Shown here one piece after another: positions 39,833 to 49,902 of a DNA stretch of 64,000 nucleotides. The translations under genes and the position numbers were made by a program. Source of the DNA: Bufo bufo (Eukaryota > Chordata > Amphibia > Anura > Bufonidae); contig NC_053390.1 of the NCBI RefSeq assembly GCF_905171765.1, forward strand, positions 508,885,444 to 508,949,443, written 5' to 3'. Each line of letters starts with the position of its first letter. The stretch's first letter is position 1. The notes under the pieces are model-generated. The model was not told the origin of the DNA. It worked only from the letters and a program-made list of their open reading frames with translations, and searched no databases.

Positions 39833-40130
39833 GGCCTCATGCACACGACCGTTGTTTGGGTCTGCATCCGAGCTGCAGTTTTTGCGGCTCTGGTGCGGAC
39901 CCATTCATTTCAATGGGGGGCCGCAAAAGATACGTGTGCTGTCCGCATCCGTTGCTCCGTTCCGTGGCTCTGCAAAAAAAATATAACATGTCCTATTCTT
40001 GTCAGTTTTGCGGACAAGAATAGCCATTTCTACATTCCGTAAATTGCGGAAGGCACACGGGCGGCTTCCGTGTTTTGCGGATCCGCGGTTTGCGGACCGC
40101 AAAAAACAGAACAGTCGTGTGCATGAGGCC
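39833..40130. mobile_element. MITE (GGCCTCATGCACACGACCG ends), TSD ATA
   Basis: Inverted ends GGCCTCATGCACACGAC / GTCGTGTGCATGAGGCC are flanked by ATA (39830-39832, 40131-40133). The 3-bp duplication fits a PIF/Harbinger-type MITE. Internal paired words include TTCTTGTC...GACAAGAA. Confidence 0.75.
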
Positions 40131-40133
40131 ATA

Positions 40134-41390
40134 GGGTGAGGTATGGATGGCAGACAAGGCTCAGGAAGAGTTTGGCACTAATGGCTAGATGTGTGTGGTG
40201 ACTTTGAAGCTCTGTGCCACCACACTGTGACAGGTAGCTTCTGGGAGGTGTAGTGAGGAGTAGATAATAGGGGAGGGTTGGGGCTAATAAGTGAGAGTCT
40301 ACATGGTCCATGTGTAGTGCCTATTGGAGTTGTTGTTGGCCTGTGACATAGTTTGGCCTGAAGCCTTTTTCACCTGAGAACATTGCATTGTGCTGGACGC
40401 CAGTGTAGATTACCTGGATGCTGGGAGCCGTGACGTTTGGCCTGAGGGAGCTTTGCAAAGTCTTACCTCTGAAGAGAGTGTTTCGGCTGATTCACTACTC
40501 AAGGGCTGTTGTCACAGAGCAAACGGGACACCACACTACAAGCTACCAGACTAAATTAATTAATTAATTAATATAAAATTTTGAGACCGCCACTTTAAAT
40601 TCGTACACACAGCTATTAAGCCACTAAAAATGTATTTATTAATAATGATCCGTATTCTAATTAGTTTTCTCTTTCACATTCACTATCACTTTATATGACA
40701 GTGACAGTAGCCGCCATGTGTACGGAGGGTTATGGCTGTACATGGGCTCCCTACAATGTCATACTATAGAGCTGTAGGCACTCCATGTGCTGCTCTATGG
40801 ATTTTTTGTATGGGACTATATTAGGGAGGTATTCTCCACTAGAAACCATAAATGTCAGAATATGATGATGCAAACAAAGTTTATATATTTTTTTTAACAT
40901 AGTAAAAACTATTATTTCTATTGGAAGGCGTGGAAGAAAAAAGGAAAATGAAAAAAAAAAAGAATATTGGCCTGGTCCTGAAGAGGTTAAGTGCTTGTTG
41001 TAATAGCAGTCATTTATTGGTGACATCATAGCGGATAATTTTGGTGGATGCTTCTCCTCAAGGCTAGAATAACAAATGCAATTTGTGGCAATTTTTGAAC
41101 CAATACCAAGGTCAGAACTGGATTCAAAAAGAAGAAGTATAAAGACCGATATGTTATGTGTCTTCTCTCTTTAGTATCCACTGTGTGTGGCTTAAAATAC
41201 TGCATCCAAATTGCCACAAAACTGTATGTGTGATTCCCGCCTAAAAATGCCCCAAAGACCAAATATCAGTGTTAGTACACATTAACACCACAGCATTTTC
41301 AGTATTTCTTACCAGAAGTATATTCTGCTAGTGTTTGCGTGGGGTTTGTCTGGGTATTCCGCTTTCCTTCCATGCTTAAAGGGAACCTGT
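40134..41390. other. Intergenic sequence
   Basis: No gene recognised. It contains a (TTAATTAA)-rich run near 40556 and a decayed element tail around 40970-41000 (CTGGTCCTGAAGAGGTTAA) resembling the family 3 right end. Confidence 0.4.
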
Positions 41391-41939
41391 CATCAACTTT
41401 ATGCTTCCCTCAGTGAGATCATACCTTTTCCCGTGAGAGCCCATTGACTATAATAGGACTCGTGTGGACCTGGCCTGTTTACTGCATTAGTGTCATGATT
41501 CAACAGGACGAAAACCGCTGCCTGCCGAGTATCATTATAGTCATTGGGGCCTGGCGGTGCTCCAGCAGTGTTCGGCTATGCCTGATGCGATGATCTCCGG
41601 CAGGCTGTTCCTCTGCTGGGAGAGCCTGCTGGACGATGTAAACGCTAGTGTTAAACTAGCTTTACAAACATACTGATTTCAGTGGTGTGTCATTTATGAA
41701 CTAAAAGTAATTGGTTGCTGAGAACCAGCATCATTAGCAGCATATCCTGGGCCTGGTAAAGAGTCATGGCTGCCTGAGAAGAGTCACACTTATTCATGAA
41801 ATACCACTGTACACACGCACCTATCGATATTTGTCAGTCTTTTTATTTTATTTTTCCTAGGAGAGATCTGGCAATCATCAGCAGGTGGGCAGAGAGAGGA
41901 GAAAATTATGAATAACCATGACTCTTCTCTAGATTCAGA
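41391..41939. other. MITE-like remnants before the CR1 copy
   Basis: AAAGGGAACCTGTCATCAAC at about 41390 resembles a TTAA MITE end. The words GTGTGTCATTTATGAACTAAA and GGTTGCTGAGAACC near 41680 recur in inverse at 54140-54190 and 61150-61210. No gene. Confidence 0.4.
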
Positions 41940-42234
41940 CTGGGATTGTTGAACAGTGTGTTGTCATTCAGGTGCTCAAGTTTGACATATCACACTTTGA
42001 GTTGATAGATTACTGGAAGGGGCTGGTGAAGACCCAGTGGTCATGGTGCACTTTTGCACCAATGACAAAGTTAGAAGTAGGTGGAGGGTCATTAAACATT
42101 ATTTCAGGGACTTAGTTTGCAAGCTCAGGACGAGGATTTTCTGAAATACTACCTGTACCACGAGCCACACCAGAAAGGCAGTGGGAGATTAGGGAGGTAA
42201 ACAAGTGGCTCAAGAACTGATGTAGGAACGAGAG
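41940..42234 (+). pseudogene. CR1-type LINE fragment, esterase-like (SGNH) region
   Basis: The decayed + strand frame carries the phrases VVMVHFCTNDK and KLRTRIFEI ... EIREVNKWLKN, recognisable as the SGNH-hydrolase-like segment found in some CR1 proteins. It is broken by the Ty3/Gypsy insertion at 42235 and resumes at 45825 (RFGELG...). Confidence 0.65.
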
Positions 42235-42927
42235 TGTAACGGTCGCGTTCACACACACACAGGGGGGAGGGAAGTGACCACTGCACTCCACCCTTACCCC
42301 TGGCCCTGCCTACTTGCCTCACGAGTCCTAATGACAGGGGACAACTGGACGGCAATCCCTAACTTGGAGTAAGTGCAGGGATGACAGACAGACAAACAAC
42401 AGGACGTGAACGGACCGAGTCAATACCAGGAAAGCTGCAAAGTACAAATGGAGCAAGCAGAGAATTGTCAGGAGAAGCCGGGGTCATAAATACCAGGAGA
42501 GCAGAGAAGTACAAAAGGAGTCCTAAGAGAGTAGTCAGGTGGGAGCCGAGGTCACAATACCAGGACGGAAGCGCAGTACAAGAGGAGCAGGCAAGAGGAT
42601 GGTCAGGAACAGGATCAGGTAAGTATTCAGCAGTCCAACAAATAGCCAGGAACCTAGAAATTAACAGGCAACCTGTAGCCAGCAGGCTGCCTGTATTTAT
42701 AGTGGGGAGTGAGGGTCATGTGACGTGGCCAGCGTCACATGACCGACAGACCAACCAGTCGAGCACCGAGTGATCAGCTCGGCGCTCAAGGCAGACTAGG
42801 AGCAGGGAGCCACCCAGCTAGTAAAGCCGCCCTGGGAATGAGGTCAAACACAGAACCTCATTCCAAAAGCTAAGCAACAGTTCTGCGGGCAATGGGGGAC
42901 CGAGTGCACCTTCGAAACCCCGTGACA
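42235..42927 (-). repeat. 3' LTR of the Gypsy element (693 bp)
   Basis: On the minus strand it starts TGTCACGGGG and ends CGTTACA. A polypurine tract lies immediately upstream (element sense, + strand 42928-42944). Imperfect inverted ends TGTCACGG / CCGTTACA are typical of metavirid LTRs. Confidence 0.9.
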
Positions 42928-45161
42928 GTACCCCCCCTTTTACGAGGGGCCACCGGACCCAAGACTTCAGGCGATGGCTTTTCAGGGTGTTCTAAATGAA
43001 ATTTACGAACAAGTCTAGGAGCATGAACCTCCCTGGCAGGTACCCAAGATCTCTCTTCAGGTCCATACCCCTTCCAGTGAATCAGGTACTGCAAGGAATT
43101 ACGCACCTTCCTGACATCCACTATTTTAGACACCACATACTCGACAGCATCATTAACAAGAACCGGCGGAGGCGAGGCTTTTGATGGTACTACCGGTTCA
43201 AAATATTTTTTAAGCAGTGATTTATGGAACACATTATGAATGTGGAATGACTCAGGCAGCTCCAACCTAAAAGATACTGGGTTAATCACTTCCGTGATCT
43301 TATATGGTCCAATAAAACGAGGAGCAAATTTTTTAGAAGTTACCTTGAGAGATAGATTCTTGGAGGACAACCATACTTTATCCCCAACCTGAAAGTTTAC
43401 CCCCCTTGAACGTCTCCTATCGGCCTTGAGTTTTTGAGAACATTGAGCCTTTTCTAGGTTCGATTGAACCCGGGCCCAAACTGTGCACAGTTCGGAGGAG
43501 AGTTTATCCGCTTCAGGGTTAGAGGAGGAGACGGACGACCCAGAATGAAAACGGGGATGAAAACCATGGTTACAGAAGAAAGGGGAGACCCCAGCAGAAG
43601 AATTGACACGGTTATTCAAAGCAAATTCAGCCAACGGAAGGAATTTGACCCATAATTGCTGGTCATCAGCAACATACAACCTCAAGAATTGTTCCACAGA
43701 CTGATTAAGGCGTTCAGTCTGCCCATTACTCTCAGGATGGTAGGCGGAAGAAAAAGACAATGAAATTTTACATCTTTGACAGAAGGCCCTCCAGAATTTG
43801 GACACAAACTGCACACCCCTGTCAGAAACAATATTTTCCGGGATGCCATGTAAACGAACAATCTCTCTCACAAAAATAGATGCCAGGGTTTTAGCATTCG
43901 GAAGTTTAGACAGGGGAATGAAATGAACCATCTTGCTAATCCTATCGACCACTACCCAAACCACAGTCTTACCCTCCGCCAGCGGTAGGTCAGTTATAAA
44001 GTCCATCGAGATATGGGACCAGGGTCTACTGGGAATGGGTAGGGGTCGTAGGTTACCAGCAGGGCGAGTCCTAGGTGTCTTGGACCTGGCACAAACCTCA
44101 CAGGCTGACACGTAGGACTTGACATCCCTAGTTAGAGTGGGCCACCAATAAGATCTAGAAACCAGATCCTTAGTGCCCTCAACACCCGGATGTCCACAAA
44201 AGGCAGAATCGTGACACTCACCCAACAGCTGGAGACGAAATTGTACGGGAACAAACAACTTATCTGTTGGGGTGGATACCGGTGCCAGATGTTGTTCAGA
44301 CCTAATGCAAGCCGAGATATCCTGGGTAAGAGCTGCTAAGAAGATTTTTGCTGGTAGGATGGATTCAGGTGGTACCTCAGTAGGTTGAAAAGCCTGGAAG
44401 CTCCGAGATAATGCGTCCGCCTTCACATTTTTACTTCCCGGCCTGAACGTGATGGAAAAATCAAAACGAGTAAAAAACAGAGCCCATCTGGCTTGACGGG
44501 GAGTCAACCTCTTAGCAGACTCAAGAAACATAAGGTTTTTATGGTCAGTGACAACAGTTACACAATGTCTTGCCCCCTCCAGGAAATGCCTCCACTCCTC
44601 AAATGCCCATTTAATGGCCAGCAGCTCCCTATTCCCTATGTCGTAGTTTCTCTCCGTGGGAGAGAATTTCCTGGAGAAGAAGGCACATGGTCTCAGATTA
44701 GTGAGGCTAGCAGGACCTTGTGAAAGGACTGCTCCTACGCCGTCCTCGGACGCATCCACCTCCACAATAAAAGGTCTCTCCTGATTAGGCTGGATCAGAA
44801 TGGGAGCGCTACTAAATGCCTCTTTTAATTTTTCAAATGAAGAAATGGCCTCAGTAGACCAATTCTCCAAATCCGCCCCTTTCTTAGTAAGGTCGGTCAA
44901 CGGTTTAGCAATTACGGAAAAATTCATAATAAATTTACGATAGTAATTGGCGAAACCTAAGAACCGTTGTAAGGCCTTTAAGGATGAAGGTCTTACCCAT
45001 TCCTTAATTGCTAGTACCTTACCAGGATCCATCTTGAAGGCGTGAGGAGTCAGAACATGCCCTAGAAACAGAATCTCCTGTACACCAAAGACACATTTCT
45101 CTTGTTTAGCGGATAGCTGATTCTCCCTCAACACCTCTAATACTTGTTTAACATGAGACAC
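42870..45161 (-). CDS. pol: Gypsy pol fragment: RT C-terminus, RNase H, integrase, chromodomain
   Basis: A 763-codon frame without internal stops, numbered from the first Met. RT thumb/connection is at about 1-120 ([30 protein letters not shown]). RNase H acidic residues are at D136, E179, D206 and D249. The integrase zinc-binding HHCC is H317, H324, C354, C357. The integrase core DDE is D387, D447 and E483 with 35 residues between the last two. A chromodomain is at about 680-740 ([18 protein letters not shown]). The frame extends a few codons upstream of Met (SPDFESHV) to the rearrangement junction, so the Met is not a native start. The stop lies 57 nt inside the LTR. RT active site, protease and gag are absent, so it cannot be autonomous. 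Confidence 0.93.
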   Translation of the reverse strand: MSHVKQVLEVLRENQLSAKQEKCVFGVQEILFLGHVLTPHAFKMDPGKVLAIKEWVRPSSLKALQRFLGFANYYRKFIMNFSVIAKPLTDLTKKGADLENWSTEAISSFEKLKEAFSSAPILIQPNQERPFIVEVDASEDGVGAVLSQGPASLTNLRPCAFFSRKFSPTERNYDIGNRELLAIKWAFEEWRHFLEGARHCVTVVTDHKNLMFLESAKRLTPRQARWALFFTRFDFSITFRPGSKNVKADALSRSFQAFQPTEVPPESILPAKIFLAALTQDISACIRSEQHLAPVSTPTDKLFVPVQFRLQLLGECHDSAFCGHPGVEGTKDLVSRSYWWPTLTRDVKSYVSACEVCARSKTPRTRPAGNLRPLPIPSRPWSHISMDFITDLPLAEGKTVVWVVVDRISKMVHFIPLSKLPNAKTLASIFVREIVRLHGIPENIVSDRGVQFVSKFWRAFCQRCKISLSFSSAYHPESNGQTERLNQSVEQFLRLYVADDQQLWVKFLPLAEFALNNRVNSSAGVSPFFCNHGFHPRFHSGSSVSSSNPEADKLSSELCTVWARVQSNLEKAQCSQKLKADRRRSRGVNFQVGDKVWLSSKNLSLKVTSKKFAPRFIGPYKITEVINPVSFRLELPESFHIHNVFHKSLLKKYFEPVVPSKASPPPVLVNDAVEYVVSKIVDVRKVRNSLQYLIHWKGYGPEERSWVPAREVHAPRLVRKFHLEHPEKPSPEVLGPVAPRKRGGTVTGFRRCTRSPIARRTVA

Positions 45162-45177
45162 ATGGGATTCGAAGTCA

Positions 45178-45252
45178 GGAGAGAAACTACGACATAGGGA
45201 ATAGGGAGCTGCTGGCCATTAAATGGGCATTTGAGGAGTGGAGGCATTTCCT
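45178..45252 (+). other. Inverted 75-bp pol fragment at the Gypsy rearrangement junction
   Basis: This + strand segment encodes [20 protein letters not shown] and is the reverse complement of 44580-44654 inside the same element. The junction on the pol side shares GGAGAGAA; the junction with the LTR shares CCT. It replaces everything between LTR position 570 and the middle of RT. Confidence 0.9.
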
Positions 45253-45819
45253 AACTTGGAGTAAGTGCAGGGATGACAGACAGACAAACAACAGGACGTG
45301 AACGGACCGAGTCAATACCAGGAAAGCTGCAAAGTACAAATGGAGCAAGCAGAGAATTGTCAGGAGAAGCCGGGGTCATAAATACCAGGAGAGCAGAGAA
45401 GTACAAGAGGAGTCCTAAGAGAGTAGTCAGGTGGGAGCCGAGGTCACAATACCAGGACGGAAGCGCAGTACAAGAGGAGCAGGCAAGAGGATGGTCAGGA
45501 ACAGGATCAGGTAAGTATTCAGCAGTCCAACAAATAGCCAGGAACCTAGAAATTAACAGGCAACCTGTAGCCAGCAGGCTGCCTGTATTTATAGTGGGGA
45601 GTGAGGGTCATGTGACGTGGCCAGCGTCACATGACCGACAGACCAACCAGTCGAGCACCGAGTGATCAGCTCGGCGCTCAAGGCAGACTAGGAGCAGGGA
45701 GCCACCCAGCTAGTAAAGCCGCCCTGGGAATGAGGTCAAACACAGAACCTCATTCCAAAAGCTAAGCAACAGTTCTGCGGGCAATGGGGGACCGAGTGCA
45801 CCTTCGGAACCCCGTGACA
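45250..45819 (-). repeat. Truncated 5' LTR of the Gypsy element (570 bp)
   Basis: Aligns with 42358-42927 at a constant offset of 2892. Two substitutions were noticed (at 45404-45410 and at 45805-45806). The last 123 bp of the LTR and the primer binding site are missing. Confidence 0.9.
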
Positions 45820-45824
45820 GAGAG

Positions 45825-46124
45825 GTTTGGAGAACTGGGCTGACTTCTCTGTCGGCTACAGGCTCTGTCTTAGGGATGGGCTGCACCTCAATGGGGAACG
45901 TGCAGCTGTTTTGTAGGAGAAGATGGCTATAAGGTTAGAGGAGGGTTTAAACTAGGGGCTGGGGGGGTGACTACCTTATAGAAGGGGAAGATAGTGTAGA
46001 CATAGTGGGAATAACAGAGACATGGCAGGATGATAGCTATGATTTGGCAGTTAACGTACGGGGTTACAATCTGTGGAATGGTAAATGTAAATAAAGCCTA
46101 AAACAGGAATGAAGTGAAGAAGCC
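45825..46124 (+). pseudogene. CR1-type LINE fragment (end of SGNH region, start of endonuclease)
   Basis: Continues 41940-42234 across the Gypsy insertion. DIVGITETWQDDSYDLAVNV at about 46000-46060 matches the start of the CR1 apurinic-type endonuclease domain (ITETW motif). Then the frame decays. The next block 46125-52812 is two DNA transposons. Confidence 0.65.
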
Positions 46125-46781
46125 TTAAAGGGATTCTGTCATGACATTTTAGGCCTACAACCTAAACATATGGCCAGGTCCGTCCAAATAGCATGAATCC
46201 GAAACTGTACTTATTAAATGTGCCTGTGGCTCTATTAGCACATAAAACAGGTTTTTATAACCTGTCATTCACCTACCTAAGGTGCCCAAGGGGACGTCGC
46301 TTCATACAGTGTGCCCGGCTGCAGCCATCTCCATCTGGTGCCCAGCGCCGCCTTCCCACTAGAAATCGCCACCCTCCCTGTCTATAGTGCCGCCTTACTC
46401 ACTTCAGCGCCGCCTCCGCAATCGTCCGGTCCCTCAGGTTATGCCTAGTGCGCACGCACGGGATCTGGCAGAGGGACCAGACGATTGCGGAGGTGGCGCT
46501 GAGGTGAGGAAGGCGGCACTATAGACAGGGAGGGCGGCGATTTCTAGTGGGAAGGCGGCGCTGGGCACCAGACGGAGATGGCTGCAGCCGGGCACACTGT
46601 ATGAAGCGACGTCCCCTTGGGCACCTTAGGTAGGTGAATGACAGGTTATAAAAACCTGTTTTATGTGCTAATAGAGCCACAGGCACATTTAATAAGTACA
46701 GTTTCGGATTCATGCTATTTGGATGGACCTGGCCATATGTTTAGGTTATAGACCTAAAATGTCATGACAGAATTCCTTTAA
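46125..46781. mobile_element. TTAA foldback MITE (AAAGGGATTCTGTCATGAC ends)
   Basis: TTAA at 46125-46128 and 46778-46781. Inverted ends AAGGGATTCTGTCATGAC / GTCATGACAGAATTCCTT continue as long, very similar arms: the translated phrase KTGFYNLSFTYLRCPRG occurs on + at 46193-46387 and on - at 46519-46713. The central GC-rich part has CGATTGCGGAGG and its inverse. The high arm identity suggests a fairly recent element. Confidence 0.85.
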
Positions 46782-46859
46782 CCACCTCAGCCCCCAGTGC
46801 TTAAACACCCTGAAAGACCAGGCCACTTTTTACACTTCTGACTTACACTACTTTCACCG

Positions 46860-49020
46860 TTTATTGCTCGGTCATGCAACTCACCACCCAAATGAATTTT
46901 ACCTCCTTTTCTTCTCACTAATAGAGCTTTCATTTGGTGGTATTTCATTGCTGCTGACATTTTTACTTTTTTTGTTATTAATCGAAATTTAACGATTTTT
47001 TTGCAAAAAAATGACATTTTTCACTTTCAGTTGTAAAATTTTGCAAAAAAAACGACATCCATATAGAAATTTTGCTCTAAATTTATAGTTCTACATGTCT
47101 TTGATAAAAAAAAAATGTTTGGGTAAAAAAAAAATGGTTTGGGTAAAAGTTATAGCGTTTACAAACTATGGTACAAAAATGTGAATTTCCGCTTTTTGAA
47201 GCAGCTCTGACTTTCTGAGCACCTGTCATGTTTCCTGAGGTTCTACAATGCCCAGACAGTACAAACACCCCACAAATGACCCCATTTCTGAAAGTACACA
47301 CCCTAAGGTATTCGCTGATGGGCATAGTGAGTTCATAGAACTTTTTATTTTTTGTCACAAGTTAGCGGAAAATGATGATTTTTTTTTTTTTTCTTACAAA
47401 GTCTCATATTCCACTAACTTGTGACAAAAAATAAAAAGTTCTATGAACTCACTATGCCCATCAGCGAATACCTTGGGGTCTCTTCTTTCCAAAATGGGGT
47501 CACTTGTGGGGTAGTTATACTGCCCTGGCATTCTAGGGGCCCAAATGTGTGGTAAGGAGTTTGAAATCAAATTCAGTGAAAAATGACCTGTGAAATCCGA
47601 AAGGTGCTCTTTGGAATATGGGCCCCTTTGCCCACCTAGGCTGCAAAAAAGTGTCACACATCTGGTATCCCCGTACTCAGGAGAAGTTGAGGAATGTGTT
47701 TTGGGGTGTCTTTTTACATATACCCATGCTGGGTGAGATAAATATCTTGGTCAAATGACAACTTTGTATAAAAAAATGGGAAAAGTTGTCTTTTGCCAAG
47801 ATATTTCTCTCACCCAGCATGGGTATATATAAAATGACACCCCAAAACACATTCCCCACCTTCTCCTGAGTACGGAGATACCAGATGTGTGACACTTTTT
47901 TGCAGCCTAGGTGGGCAAAGGGGCCCATATTCCAAAGAGCACCTTTCGGATTTCACTCGTCATTTTTTACTGAATTTGATTTCAAACTCCTTACCACACA
48001 TTTGGGCCCCTAGAATGCCAGGGCAGTATAACTACCCCACAAGTGACCCCATTTTGGAAAGAAGAGACCCCAAGGTATTCGCTGATGGGCATAGTGAGTT
48101 CATGGAAATTTTTTTTTTTTGTCACAAGTTAGTGGAATAGGAGACTTTGTATGAAAAAAAAAAAAAAAAAAAAAAAAAATCATCATTTTCCACTAACTTG
48201 TGACAAAAAATAAAAAATTCTAGGAACTTGCCATGCCCCTCACGGAATACCTTGGGGTGTCTTCTTTCCAAAATGGGGTCACTTGTGGGGTAGTTATACT
48301 GCCCTGGCATTTTCCAGGGGCCCTAATGTCTGGTAAGTAGGTAAATGACCTGTGAAATCTGAAAGGTGCTCTTTGGAATGTGGGCCCCTTTGCCCACCTA
48401 GGCTGCAAAAAAGTGTCACACATCTGGTATCTCCGTACTCAGGAGAAGGTGGGGAATGTGTTTTGGGGTGTCATTTTACATATACCCATGCTGGGTGAGA
48501 GAAATATCTTGGCAAAAGACAACTTTTCCCATTTTTTTTATACAAAGTTGGCATTTGACCAAGATATTTATCTCACCCAGCATGTGTATATGTAAAATGA
48601 CACCCCAAAACATATTCCCCAACTTCTGCTGAATACGGAGATACCACATGTGTGACACTTTTTTGCAGCCTAGGTGGGCAAAGGGGCCCAAATTCCTTTT
48701 AGGAGGGCATTTTTAGACATTTGGATACCAGACTTCTTCTCACGCTTTGGGGCCCCTAAAATGCCAGGGCAGTATAAATACCCCACATGTGACCCCATTT
48801 TGGAAAGAAGACACCCCAAGGTATTCAATGAGGGGCATGGCGAGTTCATTGAAAAAAAAAAATTTTGGCACAAGTTAGCGGAAATTGATTTTTTGGATTT
48901 TGTTCTCACAAAGTCTCCCTTTCCGCTAACTTGGGACAAAAATTTCAATCTTTCATGGACTCAATATGCCCCTCAGCGAATACCTTGGGGTGTCTTCTTT
49001 CCAAAATGGTGTTATTTGTG
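46860..49020. repeat. Alternating inverted module array of the piggyBac element
   Basis: Same modules as at 14190-16020: GTCACAAGTTAGCGGAAAA, CCAAAATGGGGTCACTTGTG, TGCCCTGGCATT and CACCCAGCATGGGTATATG alternate in orientation about every 350-470 bp. The occurrence in both the autonomous and the deleted copy shows the array belongs to the element. Short frames here (up to 136 codons) are module translations. Confidence 0.82.
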
Positions 49021-49902
49021 GGGTGTTTGTACTGCCCTGGCATTTGAGGGTCTCCGCAATCATTACATGTATGCCCAGCATTAGGAGTTTCTGCTATTCT
49101 CCTTATATTGAGCATACGGGTAATGAGATTTTTTTTTTTCGTTCAGCCTCTGGGCTGAAAGAAAAAAATGAACGGCACAGATTTCTTCATTCGCATCGAT
49201 CAATGTGGATGAAAAAATCTCTGCCAAAAAAAGAAAAAGGAGGGGAAAGGCGTCTGCCAGGACATAGGAGCTCCGCCCAACATCCATACCCACTTCAGCT
49301 CGTATGCCCTGGCAAACCAGATTTCTCCATTCACATCAATCGATGTGGATGAATAAATCATTGCCGGGATTTTTTTTTTTTATATATACAAAGTGTTTGC
49401 CAAAGTATATGAACACCGCCACCTCCTCAGCTCATATGCCTCGGCAAACATATCTTTTACTGCAGAGGAGAAATCTCGTCTTGCAGCGCCGCATACACCG
49501 ACTTGCGTGTAATCTGACAGCAGCGCAATGCTTCTGTCCGAATGCACATCAGTGCTGCAGCTGGTTCATCGGTTGGTCCACCTGGAAGGTAAAAAAAACA
49601 AAACAAAAAAGAAAAAACCAGGCCGCAAAGCAATAACTTTATTAACTTTAGAACAGAACATATTAACTTTTTTAAACTTTTTTAACTTTTTTACTTACCG
49701 GTAATTTTTTTTTTGTTTAGTTTTTTTTACCTTTATAGAACAAACCTCTCCTTCCCCATGGGACAATGTGCAAAGCGCAAATCGCCCAAAGATGTGGCGA
49801 AGTACGTTATGCACTTTATCCCAGGTGAAAGGAGAGGTTTGCAGCAGCTGTGAGTGAATGGGCCCTAATAGCCCTGTGTGCCTGTCCTGTGAGATGCAAT
49901 CC

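Larger units (their letters stand above)
42235..45819 (-). mobile_element. Ty3/Gypsy chromovirus-type element, rearranged, 5-bp TSD GAGAG
   Basis: The unit is flanked by GAGAG (42230-42234, 45820-45824). In element orientation (minus strand) it has a 5' LTR lacking its last 123 bp (45819-45250), a 75-bp antisense pol fragment (45252-45178), pol from late reverse transcriptase to chromodomain, a purine-rich tract (AAAAGGGGGGG) next to the 3' LTR, and a full 693-bp 3' LTR (42927-42235). gag, protease, most of RT, primer site and LTR end are missing. Only two differences are seen over about 570 aligned LTR bases, so the insertion is young. Confidence 0.92.

Noticed and set aside
40180..40560. 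Possible LTR-like sequence
   Set aside because: No repeat partner, TG...CA boundary or target duplication could be found.
42381..42773. 130-codon frame present twice, also at 45273-45665
   Set aside because: It lies wholly inside the Gypsy LTR, so its duplication reflects the two LTR copies; gypsy LTRs do not normally encode protein.
48674..49084. 136-codon frame and mirrored shorter frames at 14461-15149, 15206-15777 and 47394-48948
   Set aside because: These repeat the translated phrase FSRF-APKMPGQYKYPTCDPIL on both strands because the inverted modules of the piggyBac element are palindromic; they are not genes.
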